The notes beneath the pieces were generated by a model that had not been told where the DNA came from, searched no databases, and was given only the letters and a program-made list of their open reading frames with translations. From assembly GCF_035556675.1 (NCBI RefSeq), contig NZ_DATMFZ010000076.1, positions 9,237 to 73,236 on the forward strand: a stretch of 64,000 bases of DNA, written 5' to 3'. Below, one piece after another: positions 35,001 to 44,929 of this stretch (positions are counted from its first letter, which is position 1; each line of letters opens with the position of its first letter). The stretch is from Geminicoccus sp035556675 (GTDB taxonomy: Bacteria; Pseudomonadota; Alphaproteobacteria; Geminicoccales; Geminicoccaceae). The translations under genes and the position numbers were made by a program.

Positions 35001-35895
35001 GGGCTTGGTGTTCGAGCACCCGACGATCGCCCGGCTGGCCCGCCAGCTCGAGCAGATGGCTGCTGTCCCCGACGCCCGGTCCGGCAACGGGCTCGGCCCC
35101 TGCATCCGGCTGGGTGCCGATGGGGGAGACGGGCTGCCGCCCTTGTTCTGCATCCACCCGGCTGGCGGAATCGCCTGGTGCTATGGCGGGCTGGCCCGTG
35201 CCCTGGGAGGATCGCGGCCGGTCTTCGGGCTGCAGGCGGACGGGCTCGACCCGGCGGCACCGTTGCCGGCCAGCCTGGACGAGATGGCGGAGACCTATCT
35301 GGCGCGGATCCGGGCGATCCGGCCAGACGGGCCAATCCACCTGCTGGGCTGGTCGGTGGGCGGCATCGTGGCCCAGGCGATTGCGGCCAGGCTCGGCGCC
35401 GAGGCCGGTCTCCTGGCGATGCTGGATTCCTATCCCTGCGAGCGCTGGCGCGAAGAGCTGCCGCCGGCGGCCGATGCCGCGCTGAAGGCGCTGCTCTACA
35501 TCGCCGGCCAGGATCCCGAGCGGATGGCGGGCCTGGAACTGACCCGCGACGCGGTGGTGGCCTTCCTGCGCGACAGCGGTCACCCGCTGGGCGGGCTGGA
35601 CGACCGGGCGCTCGACGGCGTGCTGCGGGTGGTCGCGGCCAATGACCGGCTGGTGCGCGGGCACCGGCACCGTCCTTTCGCCGGCCGGCTCGACCATTTC
35701 CGCGCCACGGAAGGCAACGAGGCCCGCGGCCTCGACCCGCTGGCCTGGCGCCCCCATGTCGGCCAGATCGCGGTCCATGACGTGCGGAGCGTGCATGGTC
35801 ACATGCTGACCGGGCCGGCGCTCGGCCGGATCGTGCCGGTGCTGGAGGCGCGCATGGCCGAGCTCGAGCGGGTCGATCTGGCCGTGTCGGCCTAG
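32008..35895 (+). CDS. entF: EntF-like nonribosomal peptide synthetase (C-A-PCP-TE)
   Basis: 1295 residues, the size of E. coli EntF (1293). Condensation domain with 'HHLLVDG' at 136-142. Adenylation domain with 'FTSGSTGEPKG' (about 591), 'LYGPTEAAVDV', 'YRTGDLARW' and 'NGKLDRSALP'. The ten specificity positions read D-V-W-H-F-S-L-V-D-K, the serine code of EntF. Carrier domain 'GGHSLLAVRL' with Ser978. Thioesterase 'GWSVGG' with Ser1116, Asp1140 and His1263 or 1265. It should couple DHB to serine and oligomerise/cyclise the units. No MbtH partner is adjacent. Ends 4 bp into the convergent permease gene. Confidence 0.95.
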   Translation: MQDAGSPLTGAQEGLWFAQRLDPANPIFLTGQAIVIDGPLDRTRFLAALDGAMQEADGLALRFADGPDRPRQWLDETARPRPELVDLRHLADPDDAWRAEVDADMATPVDLETGRLVAQRLFVLSDARHVWYQRIHHLLVDGYGTDLLTRRVGQLYAGGGESFGRFSAVLAEAAAYAGSERAAADRRFWLEAFADRPDVAPMAPGPAVSGHCFHRVVRPLDPALAARLLARAEAAGVTWPDVLAALVAAYVQRHAGGPEAILGVPHMGRFGSAAANVPAMVMNVLPVRFAIDEDQELDAFLAGAARALRQARRHGRYRSEQLRRDLGLLGGSRRLHGPLVNVLPFEASLVLEGLTTELIVLGTGPVDDLTFTFRGDPDRAGLRLELDSNPGLFDLAETEAHADRLACFLQNALVAGRLADVPTLTPAETRHWLVEVNQTTHPVEDTTLTALIERQLAADPQVPAVRFGEQVLDRGALDRQSARLAGRLAAMGVGPGSVVAVALPRSPELVVALTAILRAGGAYLPLDLAQPKERLRRMLATAKPSLVLTFSDRHDLLPDGWPLLDLDRADDGGERAAVRPPAPGDAAYVIFTSGSTGEPKGVVNEHAGIVNRLCWMQAHYGIGPGDRILQKTPVTFDVSVWELFLPLISGAELVIAPPEAHKDPAWLVRIIREQDVTTLHFVPSMLAAFLEEPACRGLSLRQVFCSGEELPAALRDRFHARILAELHNLYGPTEAAVDVSYWPAGPDDRSSPVPIGFPVWNTALYVLDERMRPVPSGVAGHLYLGGRQIARGYLGRPDLTAERFGPDPFRPGERLYRTGDLARWRPDGACEFLGRSDHQVKIRGLRIELGEIEAALQACPEVGQAVVLARPGQDGEPALVAYVTPAAGAMPEPAALRADLARQLPDYMLPASFVMLPSLPTNANGKLDRSALPAPELAPAAGRAPAGPAEERLARLFAEVLGREVGAEDDFFLAGGHSLLAVRLARQIRAAWRLEVGLGLVFEHPTIARLARQLEQMAAVPDARSGNGLGPCIRLGADGGDGLPPLFCIHPAGGIAWCYGGLARALGGSRPVFGLQADGLDPAAPLPASLDEMAETYLARIRAIRPDGPIHLLGWSVGGIVAQAIAARLGAEAGLLAMLDSYPCERWREELPPAADAALKALLYIAGQDPERMAGLELTRDAVVAFLRDSGHPLGGLDDRALDGVLRVVAANDRLVRGHRHRPFAGRLDHFRATEGNEARGLDPLAWRPHVGQIAVHDVRSVHGHMLTGPALGRIVPVLEARMAELERVDLAVSA

Positions 35896-36947
35896 CCGCG
35901 CTCCGGCCTGGCGAAGATCAGCACGACGAAGAAGGGCACCCCGATCAAGGACGTGACGATGCCGACCGGCAGGAGTGCTCCCGGCACCAGGGTCTTGCTG
36001 GCGACCGAGGCCAACGACATCACCAGGGCGCCGCACAGGACGCTGGCCGGCAGGAAGAAGCGGTGGTCCTCGCCCACCAGGAGGCGCGCCAGATGAGGCC
36101 CCACCAGGCCGACGAAGCCGATCGTGCCGACGAACGCCACGGCGGTCGCGGCCAGCAGGCTCGCCCGGAACAGGGACAGAAAGCGCAGCCGGCCGACATT
36201 CACCCCGAAGCTGTAGGCCCGGTCCGAGCCCAGCCGGAGGGCGGTCATCTGCCAGGAGGCGGCCAGGGAGAAGGGCAGCACGAGAGCCAGCACCAGGGCG
36301 GCCACCAGGATCTTCTCCCAGCTCGCCCGGGCGAGGCTGCCGAGGTTCCAGAACACCAGCTGCTGCAGCGCTTCCTGGCTGGCGACGTACTGGATCAGCG
36401 CCACCAGCGCGTTGAAGGTGAAGACCAGGGCAATCCCGAACAGGACCAGCGTCTCCACCCCGGTGCCGCGCAGCCTCGCCAGGAACTGCAGGAGCAGCAC
36501 CGAGCCGAAGGCGAACAGGAAGGCGTTGCCCGACAGGATCCAGCTGGCCGGCACGCCCGGGACGCCCAGGCCCAGCACGATCGCCAGCGCCGCCCCCAGC
36601 GAGGCCGCCGAGGACACGCCCAGCGTGAACGGGCTGGCCAGCGGGTTGTTCAGCGTGGTCTGCATCTCGGCACCGGCCAGCGCCAGGGCGCCGCCGACCA
36701 GCAGGGCCAGCAGCGCCTGGGGCAGGCGGACCTGCCAGACGATCACCTCCAGCGCCGGTGTCAGCTCGCCCAGGCCCAGGAGGGCGCGCAGCCCGTCCAG
36801 CACCGGCAGGGACGAGGGGCCGGTCACCAGGTCCAGCAGGAAGGCCAGGGCCACGCCCAGCAACAGCACCAGGAGGGCCGCCATGCGCCGACGCAGCTGG
36901 GACGCATAGGCGGCAAGCGGTGCCGCGAGGGCGGTGGGATCGGCCAA
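35892..36947 (-). CDS. FecCD-family ferric siderophore permease
   Basis: 351 residues, about nine to ten membrane helices. FecCD features are 'VRLPQALLALLVGGALALAGAEMQTTLNNPLASPFTLGVSSAASLGAAL', read in pieces at about 73-120, and 'GTIGFVGLVGPHLARLLVGEDH' (about 275), the ATPase-coupling region. It is on the opposite strand from the synthesis genes and divergent from its ATPase. Only one permease gene is present, so it would have to homodimerise or pair with a distant subunit (Fep uses FepD plus FepG). Confidence 0.93.
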   Translation of the reverse strand: MADPTALAAPLAAYASQLRRRMAALLVLLLGVALAFLLDLVTGPSSLPVLDGLRALLGLGELTPALEVIVWQVRLPQALLALLVGGALALAGAEMQTTLNNPLASPFTLGVSSAASLGAALAIVLGLGVPGVPASWILSGNAFLFAFGSVLLLQFLARLRGTGVETLVLFGIALVFTFNALVALIQYVASQEALQQLVFWNLGSLARASWEKILVAALVLALVLPFSLAASWQMTALRLGSDRAYSFGVNVGRLRFLSLFRASLLAATAVAFVGTIGFVGLVGPHLARLLVGEDHRFFLPASVLCGALVMSLASVASKTLVPGALLPVGIVTSLIGVPFFVVLIFARPERG

Positions 36948-37069
36948 GGCTGGAACCAGTCGACGATGAGAGGTGCGCGGGGCCGCGGCGGCGCCCGCGG
37001 CCCCGGCTCTACCATCCAGGCCCCCTCACTTGAATATCCGGCTCATCCCATGGGAGGATTCTGCGCTTG

Positions 37070-37996
37070 ATGACGACCGACGGCGTCGGGCGGCCGAGCC
37101 TGGCCGGAACGGAACAAGGACCGAGAGCGGAGGTGCTGCCGGAGGCGAGGCAGGGGACAGGACCGGAACAGGGCTTGGTCATCCAGGACGTGCATGCGGG
37201 CTATCGCGGCCGGCCAGTGATCCAGGGGCTTAGCCTGGCTCCAATCTCTGCCGGCAGCGTGACCAGCCTGGTCGGGCCCAACGGGGCCGGCAAGTCGACA
37301 CTGCTGCGCGGCCTTGCAGGGCTGTTGCCGGCCAGGGGCAGCATCCGCTTCGCCGGCCAGGAATTGGGCGGCCTGTCGTTCGCCGACCGGGCCAGGCTCG
37401 CCACCTACATGCCGCAGACCCTGCCGGCCGGCACGGCGCTCAGCGTTCTGGAAACCGTGCTGGGCGCACTGCGTGCCTCGCCGGCAGGCCCGACGCGGTC
37501 GGATTGGGCCGGTGCCGCGCCGGCACCGGTTGCGGGCCGCGAGAGCGGTGCGGCCGCGCCGGAACGGGCGCTGGCGGCACTGCAGCGCCTGCAGGTGGCG
37601 GACGTCGCCATGGAGCCGCTGGACCGCCTCTCGGGAGGGCAGCGCCAGATGGTGGCGCTGGCCCAGGCAGTGGTGCGCGGCACCGGCCTCCTGCTGCTGG
37701 ACGAACCCACCAGCGCCCTGGACCTGCGCCACCAGGTCGAGGTGATGGCGGTGGTCCGCACACTGGCTGCGGAGGGGCGCACCATCCTCATGGTGCTGCA
37801 CGACCTCGCACTGGCCGGCCGCTGGTCGGACCGGATCGTGGTGCTCGATCGCGGTCGGCTCCATGCCGACGGCCCACCTGCCGAGGTCATCCGGCCCGAC
37901 ATGCTGGCCCGGGTCTATGGCGTGCACGGACGGGTCGAGCGTTGCTCCGCGGGCCATCTTCAGGTCGCGGTCGACAGTCCGCTGGCCCAGCCCTGA
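37070..37996 (+). CDS. Iron-siderophore ABC transporter ATP-binding protein
   Basis: 308 residues from the ATG at 37070, after GGGAGGA. Walker A 'GPNGAGKST' (about 67), signature 'LSGGQRQ' (about 190), Walker B 'LLLLDEPTSALD' (about 208) and H-loop 'MVLHDLAL'. The spacing and 'TYMPQ' Q-loop fit the FepC/FhuC group. An Ala-rich insert around residues 140-165 is longer than usual. It should energise uptake through the divergent permease and the binding protein at 27834. Confidence 0.93.
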   Translation: MTTDGVGRPSLAGTEQGPRAEVLPEARQGTGPEQGLVIQDVHAGYRGRPVIQGLSLAPISAGSVTSLVGPNGAGKSTLLRGLAGLLPARGSIRFAGQELGGLSFADRARLATYMPQTLPAGTALSVLETVLGALRASPAGPTRSDWAGAAPAPVAGRESGAAAPERALAALQRLQVADVAMEPLDRLSGGQRQMVALAQAVVRGTGLLLLDEPTSALDLRHQVEVMAVVRTLAAEGRTILMVLHDLALAGRWSDRIVVLDRGRLHADGPPAEVIRPDMLARVYGVHGRVERCSAGHLQVAVDSPLAQP

Positions 37997-38136
37997 GCCA
38001 TCCGCCACTATCCTAACCGGGCGGGGCACGGCAGCAGCCTGCCGCCATTCCGGTCAGACGCGGCAAACCGCCGGCAGCCCGCGACACCAAGCGGTCGGCA
38101 ACAGGCGTCCGACCGAACGATCGCCGCACGGCACAA

Positions 38137-38183
38137 CGACCAGCCTTGCCGCAGTCGCCTGCAGCATGCGGCAAGGCTGGTCG
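38137..38183. terminator. Perfect 17-bp inverted repeat between convergent genes
   Basis: Arms at 38137-38153 and 38167-38183 are exactly complementary with a 13-base loop. The element lies 141 bp past the ATPase stop and 54 bp past the stop of the convergent lipoprotein gene. A stem this strong could end transcription from both sides, but no T-run follows on either strand, so a factor-independent terminator is not certain. An extragenic repeat element is an alternative. Confidence 0.5.
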
Positions 38184-38236
38184 GGCGGCAGCCGATCCGG
38201 CAGGGCCAGCCAATGCGGGGCGGAGAAGAGGCAGTC

Positions 38237-38473
38237 TCAGCGCCAGACCGGCTTGCCCAGGTCCACGTCGTCCTCGTCGGTCAGGACACCGGCAGCGCCG
38301 CCGGCTGCACCGCCGATGGCGGCACCGCCCAGGATGCTGCCGCCGGTGACGGCACTGGTGGCAGCGCCCACGCCAGCACCGATGCCGGCACCGCTCAGGC
38401 CCCGATCCGTCTTGGTCTCGCCACAGGCCGCCAGCAGCAGGGCGAACGGCAAGAGCAGTATCAGACTACGCAT
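38237..38473 (-). CDS. Small glycine-zipper lipoprotein
   Basis: 78 residues from the ATG at 38473, behind GGAGGA. Signal sequence 'MRSLILLLPFALLLAACGE' with the lipobox LAAC, then 'GAGIGAGVGAATSAVTGGSILGGAAIGG' in parts: a Gly-zipper of the type found in YMGG/SlyB-like outer-membrane proteins. The acidic C-terminus 'DEDDVDLGKPVW' is short. Probably envelope-located and of unknown function. Confidence 0.82.
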   Translation of the reverse strand: MRSLILLLPFALLLAACGETKTDRGLSGAGIGAGVGAATSAVTGGSILGGAAIGGAAGGAAGVLTDEDDVDLGKPVWR

Positions 38474-38562
38474 GATTTCGTCCTCCAAGCTCCGGCCGAC
38501 ACCCAGTCGGCCGAGAATCTTGAAAGGACAACCGCAGTGCCGTCCTGATGGTTCCGAAGATG

Positions 38563-38919
38563 TCAAGCATCCTCACCAGTGGCGAGCAGGAAAGAAATCA
38601 GGGCGGTCTGCTCCTCTTCGTTGCAGTTGAACAGGAGATGGGTGCGATAACGACTGACGCTGAGGATCCGGGCACGCAGGCGCCGGCGCGGGTACAGGGC
38701 CGTGATCTCCAGCTCGACCGGCGCGCCGACCAGGGCCGGGAACGCGGGTGCCAGGCCGGCCCCGCCCAGCGACAGGTCCATGATCGTCACCGCCCGCACG
38801 GCACCGTCCACGTCGATATAGGCGGACAGGCCGCTGGGATAGCGGCGGTGGTAGCGGCGCTCGGCCAAGGGCGGGATGAACTCGCCGCCGATCTCGTCGT
38901 CCATCTCGATGTGATCCAT
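38563..38919 (-). CDS. PilZ-domain protein
   Basis: 118 residues from the ATG at 38919. It consists of one PilZ domain: the arginine motif 'ERRYHRRYP' (about residues 18-26) and 'DLSLGGAGL' (about 46-54), the two parts that bind cyclic di-GMP. It likely relays c-di-GMP levels to a partner. No motility or cellulose genes are adjacent, so the target is open. Confidence 0.85.
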   Translation of the reverse strand: MDHIEMDDEIGGEFIPPLAERRYHRRYPSGLSAYIDVDGAVRAVTIMDLSLGGAGLAPAFPALVGAPVELEITALYPRRRLRARILSVSRYRTHLLFNCNEEEQTALISFLLATGEDA

Positions 38920-39143
38920 GGCTCGCTGCCTCGTGCGCTGTCCTGGTGCCGCGCATCCTAGGCCCATGGCAGTTAACAAAACTTTGCCGCGCCGCTGTGC
39001 CCCGCAGCCGCTCGCCAGTGTCAGGCTGATCGTCGAGAATGCCGGCTGGAGCGGGCTTGCGGCTGCGCTGCCCGGTTCCGCCTGCGTGCCTCTTGGTCTA
39101 GACCCTGCGGTCACCAACTCCGAACCCGACATACCAGAAGACG

Positions 39144-39893
39144 ATGGCCGGCCATTCCCACGCCAAGAATGTCATGCACCGCAAGGGCCGCGCGAACGCG
39201 GCCAAGTCGGCGCTGTTCACCCGCCTGATGAAGGAGATCCAAGTCGCGGCGAAGTCCGGTCTGCCGGATCCCGCGGCGAACCCGAGGCTGCGCATGGCGG
39301 TGCAGGCGGCCCGCCAGGCCAACGTGCCGAAGGACAATATCGAGCGGGCAATCAAGCGAAGCCAGGGCAGCGACGCCGAGAACTACGAAGAGGTCCGCTA
39401 CGAGGGTTACGGCCCGGGGGGTGTGGCGATCATCGTCGAAGCGCTCACCGACAACCGCAACCGCACCGCGGCCGACGTGCGCTCCGCCTTCACCAAGCAT
39501 GGCGGGGCGCTGGGCGAGAGCAACAGCGTGAGCTTCCAGTTCGAGCGGATCGGCAAGATCCGATTCGACGTGGCGCTCGCCGATGCCGACACGGTGATGG
39601 AGGCGGCGATCGAGGCGGGGGCGCAGGACGTCGAGAGCGACGAGGAGAACCACGAGATCTGGTGCGCGCCGGACGAGCTCAACGCAGTCCTGCAGGCTAT
39701 GGAAGCCAGGCTCGGCTCGGCCAGTGAGGCGATCCTGACTTGGCGGCCGCAGAACAGCGTGCCGGTCGACGACGACAAGGCCGACACGCTGCTCAGCCTG
39801 CTGGAGGTGCTGGACGAGAACGACGACGTCCAGCGGGTGGTCGCCAATCACGAGGTCTCGGACGAGACGCTGGCCAGGCTGAGCGCCGCCTGA
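39144..39893 (+). CDS. yebC: YebC/PmpR-family protein
   Basis: 249 residues with the standard N-terminus 'AGHSHAKNVMHRKGRANAAK', then 'VPKDNIERAIKR', 'YEGYGPGGVAIIVEALTDNRNRT' and 'GGALGESNSVSFQFER'. The family covers DNA-binding regulators and translation factors that relieve ribosome stalling. It directly precedes ruvC, whose ATG overlaps its TGA, a conserved linkage in proteobacteria. Confidence 0.97.
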   Translation: MAGHSHAKNVMHRKGRANAAKSALFTRLMKEIQVAAKSGLPDPAANPRLRMAVQAARQANVPKDNIERAIKRSQGSDAENYEEVRYEGYGPGGVAIIVEALTDNRNRTAADVRSAFTKHGGALGESNSVSFQFERIGKIRFDVALADADTVMEAAIEAGAQDVESDEENHEIWCAPDELNAVLQAMEARLGSASEAILTWRPQNSVPVDDDKADTLLSLLEVLDENDDVQRVVANHEVSDETLARLSAA

Positions 39894-40411
39894 TGCTGGT
39901 GCTGGGCCTCGATCCCGGTCTCAGGCATACCGGCTGGGGCGTGATCGAGGCTGCCGGCAGCCGGCTGCGCTTCGTCGCGGCCGGCGTGGTCGACACCAAC
40001 ACGGCCGACGACCTGGCGGTGCGCCTGGTCACGCTGCATGACGGGCTGGCCCAGGTCCTGTCCCGCTACAGCCCGGCGGTAGCTGCGGTCGAGCACACGG
40101 TGGTCAACAAGAATGCCGGCTCCTCGCTCAAGCTGGGCCATGCGCGCGGCGTGGTCATGTTCACCGCGGCCGCGGCCGGGCTGCCGGTCACGGAGTATCT
40201 GCCAATGGCGGTGAAGCGGGCAGTGGTCGGTACCGGTGCTGCGGACAAGGTGCAGGTCGCGGCGATGATCCGCCTCCTCCTGCCGGGCTCCGGGACCTAC
40301 CGCTCGGACGCCACCGACGCACTGGCCGTGGCGGTCTGCCATGCCAACCGTACCGCCACCATCGGCGCGATCAGCCGGGGCATGCGTGCCTCGATCGGAG
40401 GACCGGCATGA
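39893..40411 (+). CDS. ruvC: Crossover junction endodeoxyribonuclease RuvC
   Basis: 172 residues. 'MLVLGLDPGLRHTGWGVIE' holds the first catalytic Asp (residue 7), 'AVEHTVVNKNAGSSLKLGHARG' the Glu near 68, and 'SDATDALAVAVCHAN' the final Asp pair. Resolves Holliday junctions on RuvAB-bound DNA. It starts within the yebC stop and overlaps ruvA by 4 bp. Confidence 0.97.
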   Translation: MLVLGLDPGLRHTGWGVIEAAGSRLRFVAAGVVDTNTADDLAVRLVTLHDGLAQVLSRYSPAVAAVEHTVVNKNAGSSLKLGHARGVVMFTAAAAGLPVTEYLPMAVKRAVVGTGAADKVQVAAMIRLLLPGSGTYRSDATDALAVAVCHANRTATIGAISRGMRASIGGPA

Positions 40412-41018
40412 TCGCGCGGCTGCGCGGCCGGGTGCTGGAGCAACTCGACGACGGGATCGTCCTGGACGTCAACGGGGTCGGCTACCTGGTGCTCTGTCCC
40501 GCCCGGGTGCTGGCGCTGCTCGGGCGGACCGGCGAAATCGTCGACCTGTTCGTCGAGACCCAGGTGCGCGAGGACGCGATCACCCTGTTCGGCTTCGCCG
40601 AGGCGGCGGAGCGGACCTGGTTCAAGGCGCTGCAGGCGGTCCAGGGGGTGGGCGCGCGCTCGGCCCTGGCGATCCTGGGCGTGCACGACCCAGCCCGGCT
40701 GGCAGCGGTGATCGCAGCACAGGACAAGGCGGCGCTGACCCGGGCACCGGGGGTGGGGCCGAAGCTCGCCGCCCGGATCTGTGCGGAGCTGAAGGACAAG
40801 GCGGCCATGCTCGGCATCGGCCGCGCGGTCGCGACGGCACCGGAGGCGGGCGGGGCCGCGGCACCGGCCGGGCCGGTCGAAGATGCGCTCTCGGCTCTGG
40901 CCAATCTGGGCTATGGTCGGGCGGAAGCCTATGCCGCGCTTCAGGCGGTGCTGGCCACGCAGCAGGAGGAGATGGCACTGCAGCAACTGCTCACGCTGGC
41001 GCTCAAGGAACTGGCCCG

Positions 41019-41022
<4 letters not shown>
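40408..41022 (+). CDS. ruvA: Holliday junction branch migration protein RuvA
   Basis: 204 residues. N-terminal OB fold ('MIARLRGRVLEQLDDGIVLDVNGVGYLV'), helix-hairpin-helix pair ('LQAVQGVGARSALAIL', 'LTRAPGVGPKLAARIC') and a C-terminal three-helix RuvB-binding domain ('ALSALANLGYGRAEA'). The tetramer holds four-way junctions for RuvB. Overlaps both neighbours by 4 bp. Confidence 0.97.
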
Positions 41023-42046
<1,024 letters not shown>

Positions 42047-42050
<4 letters not shown>

Positions 42051-42457
42051 ACGGGGCGCACCGCCTGGCGATCCGGGTCTATTACGAGGACACGGATGCA
42101 GGTGGCATCGTCTACCATGCCAACTATCTGCGCTTTGCCGAGCGCGCCCGGACCGAATGGCTGCGCGCCCGCGGCTTCGACCATCCGGCCCTGCTGGAGC
42201 GCTTCGGCCTCCTGTTCACCGTGCGGCGCTGCGACGCGGTGTTTCTGGCGCCGGCCAGGCTCGACGACGAGATCGAGATCGAGACTGTTCCCCAGGGCAT
42301 CGAGGGTGCTCGGATCCTGCTGCGTCAGCGGGTCCTCGAGGGCGGGCGGGAACTCGTGACCCTGGCGCTGGAGCTGGTCCTGGTGAACCGTGCGATGCGC
42401 CCGGTGCGCGCCCCGCCGCCCTTGCGCGCGATCCTGTCCGCACCGGCCGGATCGTGA
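42047..42457 (+). CDS. ybgC: YbgC-family acyl-CoA thioesterase
   Basis: 136 residues, hotdog fold. 'VYYEDTDAGGIVYHANYLRFAERARTEWLR' contains the catalytic Asp (residue 17). Typically the first gene of the tol-pal cluster; it hydrolyses short acyl-CoAs and associates with acyl carrier protein. The gap of 185 bp to tolQ may contain the tol promoter: TTGACA at 42502-42507, but without a -10 at a normal distance. Confidence 0.94.
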
Positions 42458-42642
42458 TGGGCAGCCCGCCGGATATCTCGCGTGGTGCGCGAGAGTTCCG
42501 CTTGACACCACATCACGCGTATGGTGCAGGTGCAGACGGAGAAAGTCAGTCGGCTTCATTGTCTTAGCTGAAGTTCCTGACCTCCTTTCCTGCTTGCCGC
42601 GACTGCTGCCGCACCCCGCCCTTCGGCTGGATCACCAGAACC

Positions 42643-43365
<723 letters not shown>

Positions 43366-43367
43366 GC

Positions 43368-43835
43368 ATGGCCGGGACCTCGTTCAACCCGGCAGGGTCG
43401 GGGCGCCGGGGCCGGCGGCGGCGCCGGCAGATGTCCGAGCCGAACGTCACGCCGCTGGTCGACGTGATGCTGGTGCTGCTGATCGTGTTCATGGTGGCGG
43501 CCCCGCTGCTCACCGTGGGCGTGGCGGTGGACCTGCCGGAGACGGCGAGCTCGCCGCTGCCGGGACAGGACGAGCCGCTGGCGGTGACGGTGGGTCGCGA
43601 CGGCAAGGTCTACCTGCAGGACAGCGAGATCACGGTGGCGCAGCTGGGCCCCCGCCTCCAGGCGATCACCCAGCGCAACGCCGAGGCCCGGATCTTCGTG
43701 CGCGGCGACCAGGCGGTGAACTATGGCCAGGTCATGGCGGTGATGGGAGCGATCCATTCGGCGGGCTTCACCAAGGTGGCGCTCTTGACCCAGACGCCGG
43801 ACGAGACCGGCCCGCTCGCTGGCGGCGACACATGA
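43368..43835 (+). CDS. tolR: Tol-Pal system protein TolR
   Basis: 155 residues from the ATG at 43368, two bases after tolQ. ExbD/TolR family: a basic cytoplasmic N-terminus, 'MSEPNVTPLVDVMLVLLIVFMVAAP' (one helix about 20-45, with the conserved Asp that carries the proton), then a periplasmic domain with 'IFVRGDQAVNYGQVMAVMGAIHSAG'. Works as a dimer inside the TolQ pentamer. Confidence 0.96.
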   Translation: MAGTSFNPAGSGRRGRRRRRQMSEPNVTPLVDVMLVLLIVFMVAAPLLTVGVAVDLPETASSPLPGQDEPLAVTVGRDGKVYLQDSEITVAQLGPRLQAITQRNAEARIFVRGDQAVNYGQVMAVMGAIHSAGFTKVALLTQTPDETGPLAGGDT

Positions 43836-43864
43836 CCGGCAGCCAGGCTGGCGGGTGAGGGGGG

Positions 43865-44884
43865 ATGCGCAAGTACCTGCTCGCCTCGGCCGGCTTCCAT
43901 GCCCTGATCGCCGGCCTGCTCTGGTTCGGCCTGCCGGAGTGGGGCCAGCCCCTGCCGGAGGATGGCGGCATCGCCGTCGAGCTGGTGAGCGAGGCGCCGG
44001 ACCTGCCGCCGCGCCCGCAGCCGGCTGCCCAGGCGCCGATCCCCGAGCGCAAGGCCGCCTCGCGCCAGGCACAGGCGACCGAGGAGAAGCCGAAGGAGCC
44101 GCCCAAGGCGCCGCCGGCACCCCCGCCGCCACCGCCACCGCCGGCACCATCCCCACCGGCACCGCCGCCCCCGGCGCCGCCACCACCTCCTCCTCCGCCG
44201 CCTCCGGCACCCGTGCCGGAGGTGAAGCCGGCGCCGGCCGAGACCCCGCTGCCCGAGCCGAAGCCGCCCGCACCACCGCCGCCACCTCCACCACCGCCGC
44301 CGCCTCCGCCGGCAGCACCGCCGCCTGCCCCGCCGCCGCCCGCTCCACCGGCCGCGGCGCCGGCACCGCCCAAGGCCAAGCCCAGGCCGGCCAAGCAGGC
44401 GCCGGCCCCGGAGAAGCCGCCGACACCGGCGCAGCCCGAGGACGACTTCGCGGCACTGCTCAAGAGCGTGGAGAACCTGGACCCACGGGTGAACGCGCCG
44501 AAAAAGCGCGACGGGCGCGGCCAGGTGGCTGGGGACGAGCCGGCGCGCTCGGCCCAGCCGGGAACCTCCGCCGCACGGCTGGGTGCCGCGGGGCTGGGCG
44601 CCATGGTCCGCGAGCAGATCCAGCCCTGCTGGAACATCCCGGTGGCGGCACAGGGCCTGTCCGGCATGGTGGTTCCGGTCAATATCCGGATGGCGCCGGA
44701 CGGCACCGTGCAGAGCGCGGCACCGGTGGATGTGGCCCGGATGGGGTCGGACCCGGTCTATCGTGCGGTGGCCGAGAGTGCGGTACGGGCGACCCGCGCC
44801 TGCTCACCGCTCAAGCTGCCGCGCGAGAACTATGACGACTGGCGCGACATCATCATGAATTTCCGCCCCGACCAGATGGGTTGA
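43865..44884 (+). CDS. tolA: TolA-like envelope-spanning protein with a long Pro/Ala linker
   Basis: 339 residues. An N-terminal membrane helix (about 3-22) anchors it. Residues about 75-190 are a nearly uninterrupted Pro/Ala-rich linker (PPPPPP blocks), replacing the helical Ala/Lys/Glu rod of E. coli TolA. The C-terminal domain (about 230-339) has 'LGAMVREQIQPCWNIPVAAQGL' and 'VRATRACSPLKLP' with a conserved Cys pair, matching TolA/TonB C-domains. Its position between tolR and tolB confirms the identity. Confidence 0.93.
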   Translation: MRKYLLASAGFHALIAGLLWFGLPEWGQPLPEDGGIAVELVSEAPDLPPRPQPAAQAPIPERKAASRQAQATEEKPKEPPKAPPAPPPPPPPPAPSPPAPPPPAPPPPPPPPPPAPVPEVKPAPAETPLPEPKPPAPPPPPPPPPPPPPAAPPPAPPPPAPPAAAPAPPKAKPRPAKQAPAPEKPPTPAQPEDDFAALLKSVENLDPRVNAPKKRDGRGQVAGDEPARSAQPGTSAARLGAAGLGAMVREQIQPCWNIPVAAQGLSGMVVPVNIRMAPDGTVQSAAPVDVARMGSDPVYRAVAESAVRATRACSPLKLPRENYDDWRDIIMNFRPDQMG

Positions 44885-44929
44885 GCCTGAATGGCTGACC
44901 TTGGGGTCGGCAGGGAGGTTGATCTCGTG

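Noticed and set aside
42502..42525. TTGACA with TATGGT as a tolQ promoter
   Set aside because: The spacer is only 12 bp; no -10 is found at 16-18 bp.
43865..44700. Long Gly-rich open frame on the minus strand opposite tolA
   Set aside because: It is the mirror of the Pro/Ala-rich linker of TolA, a codon-composition artefact.
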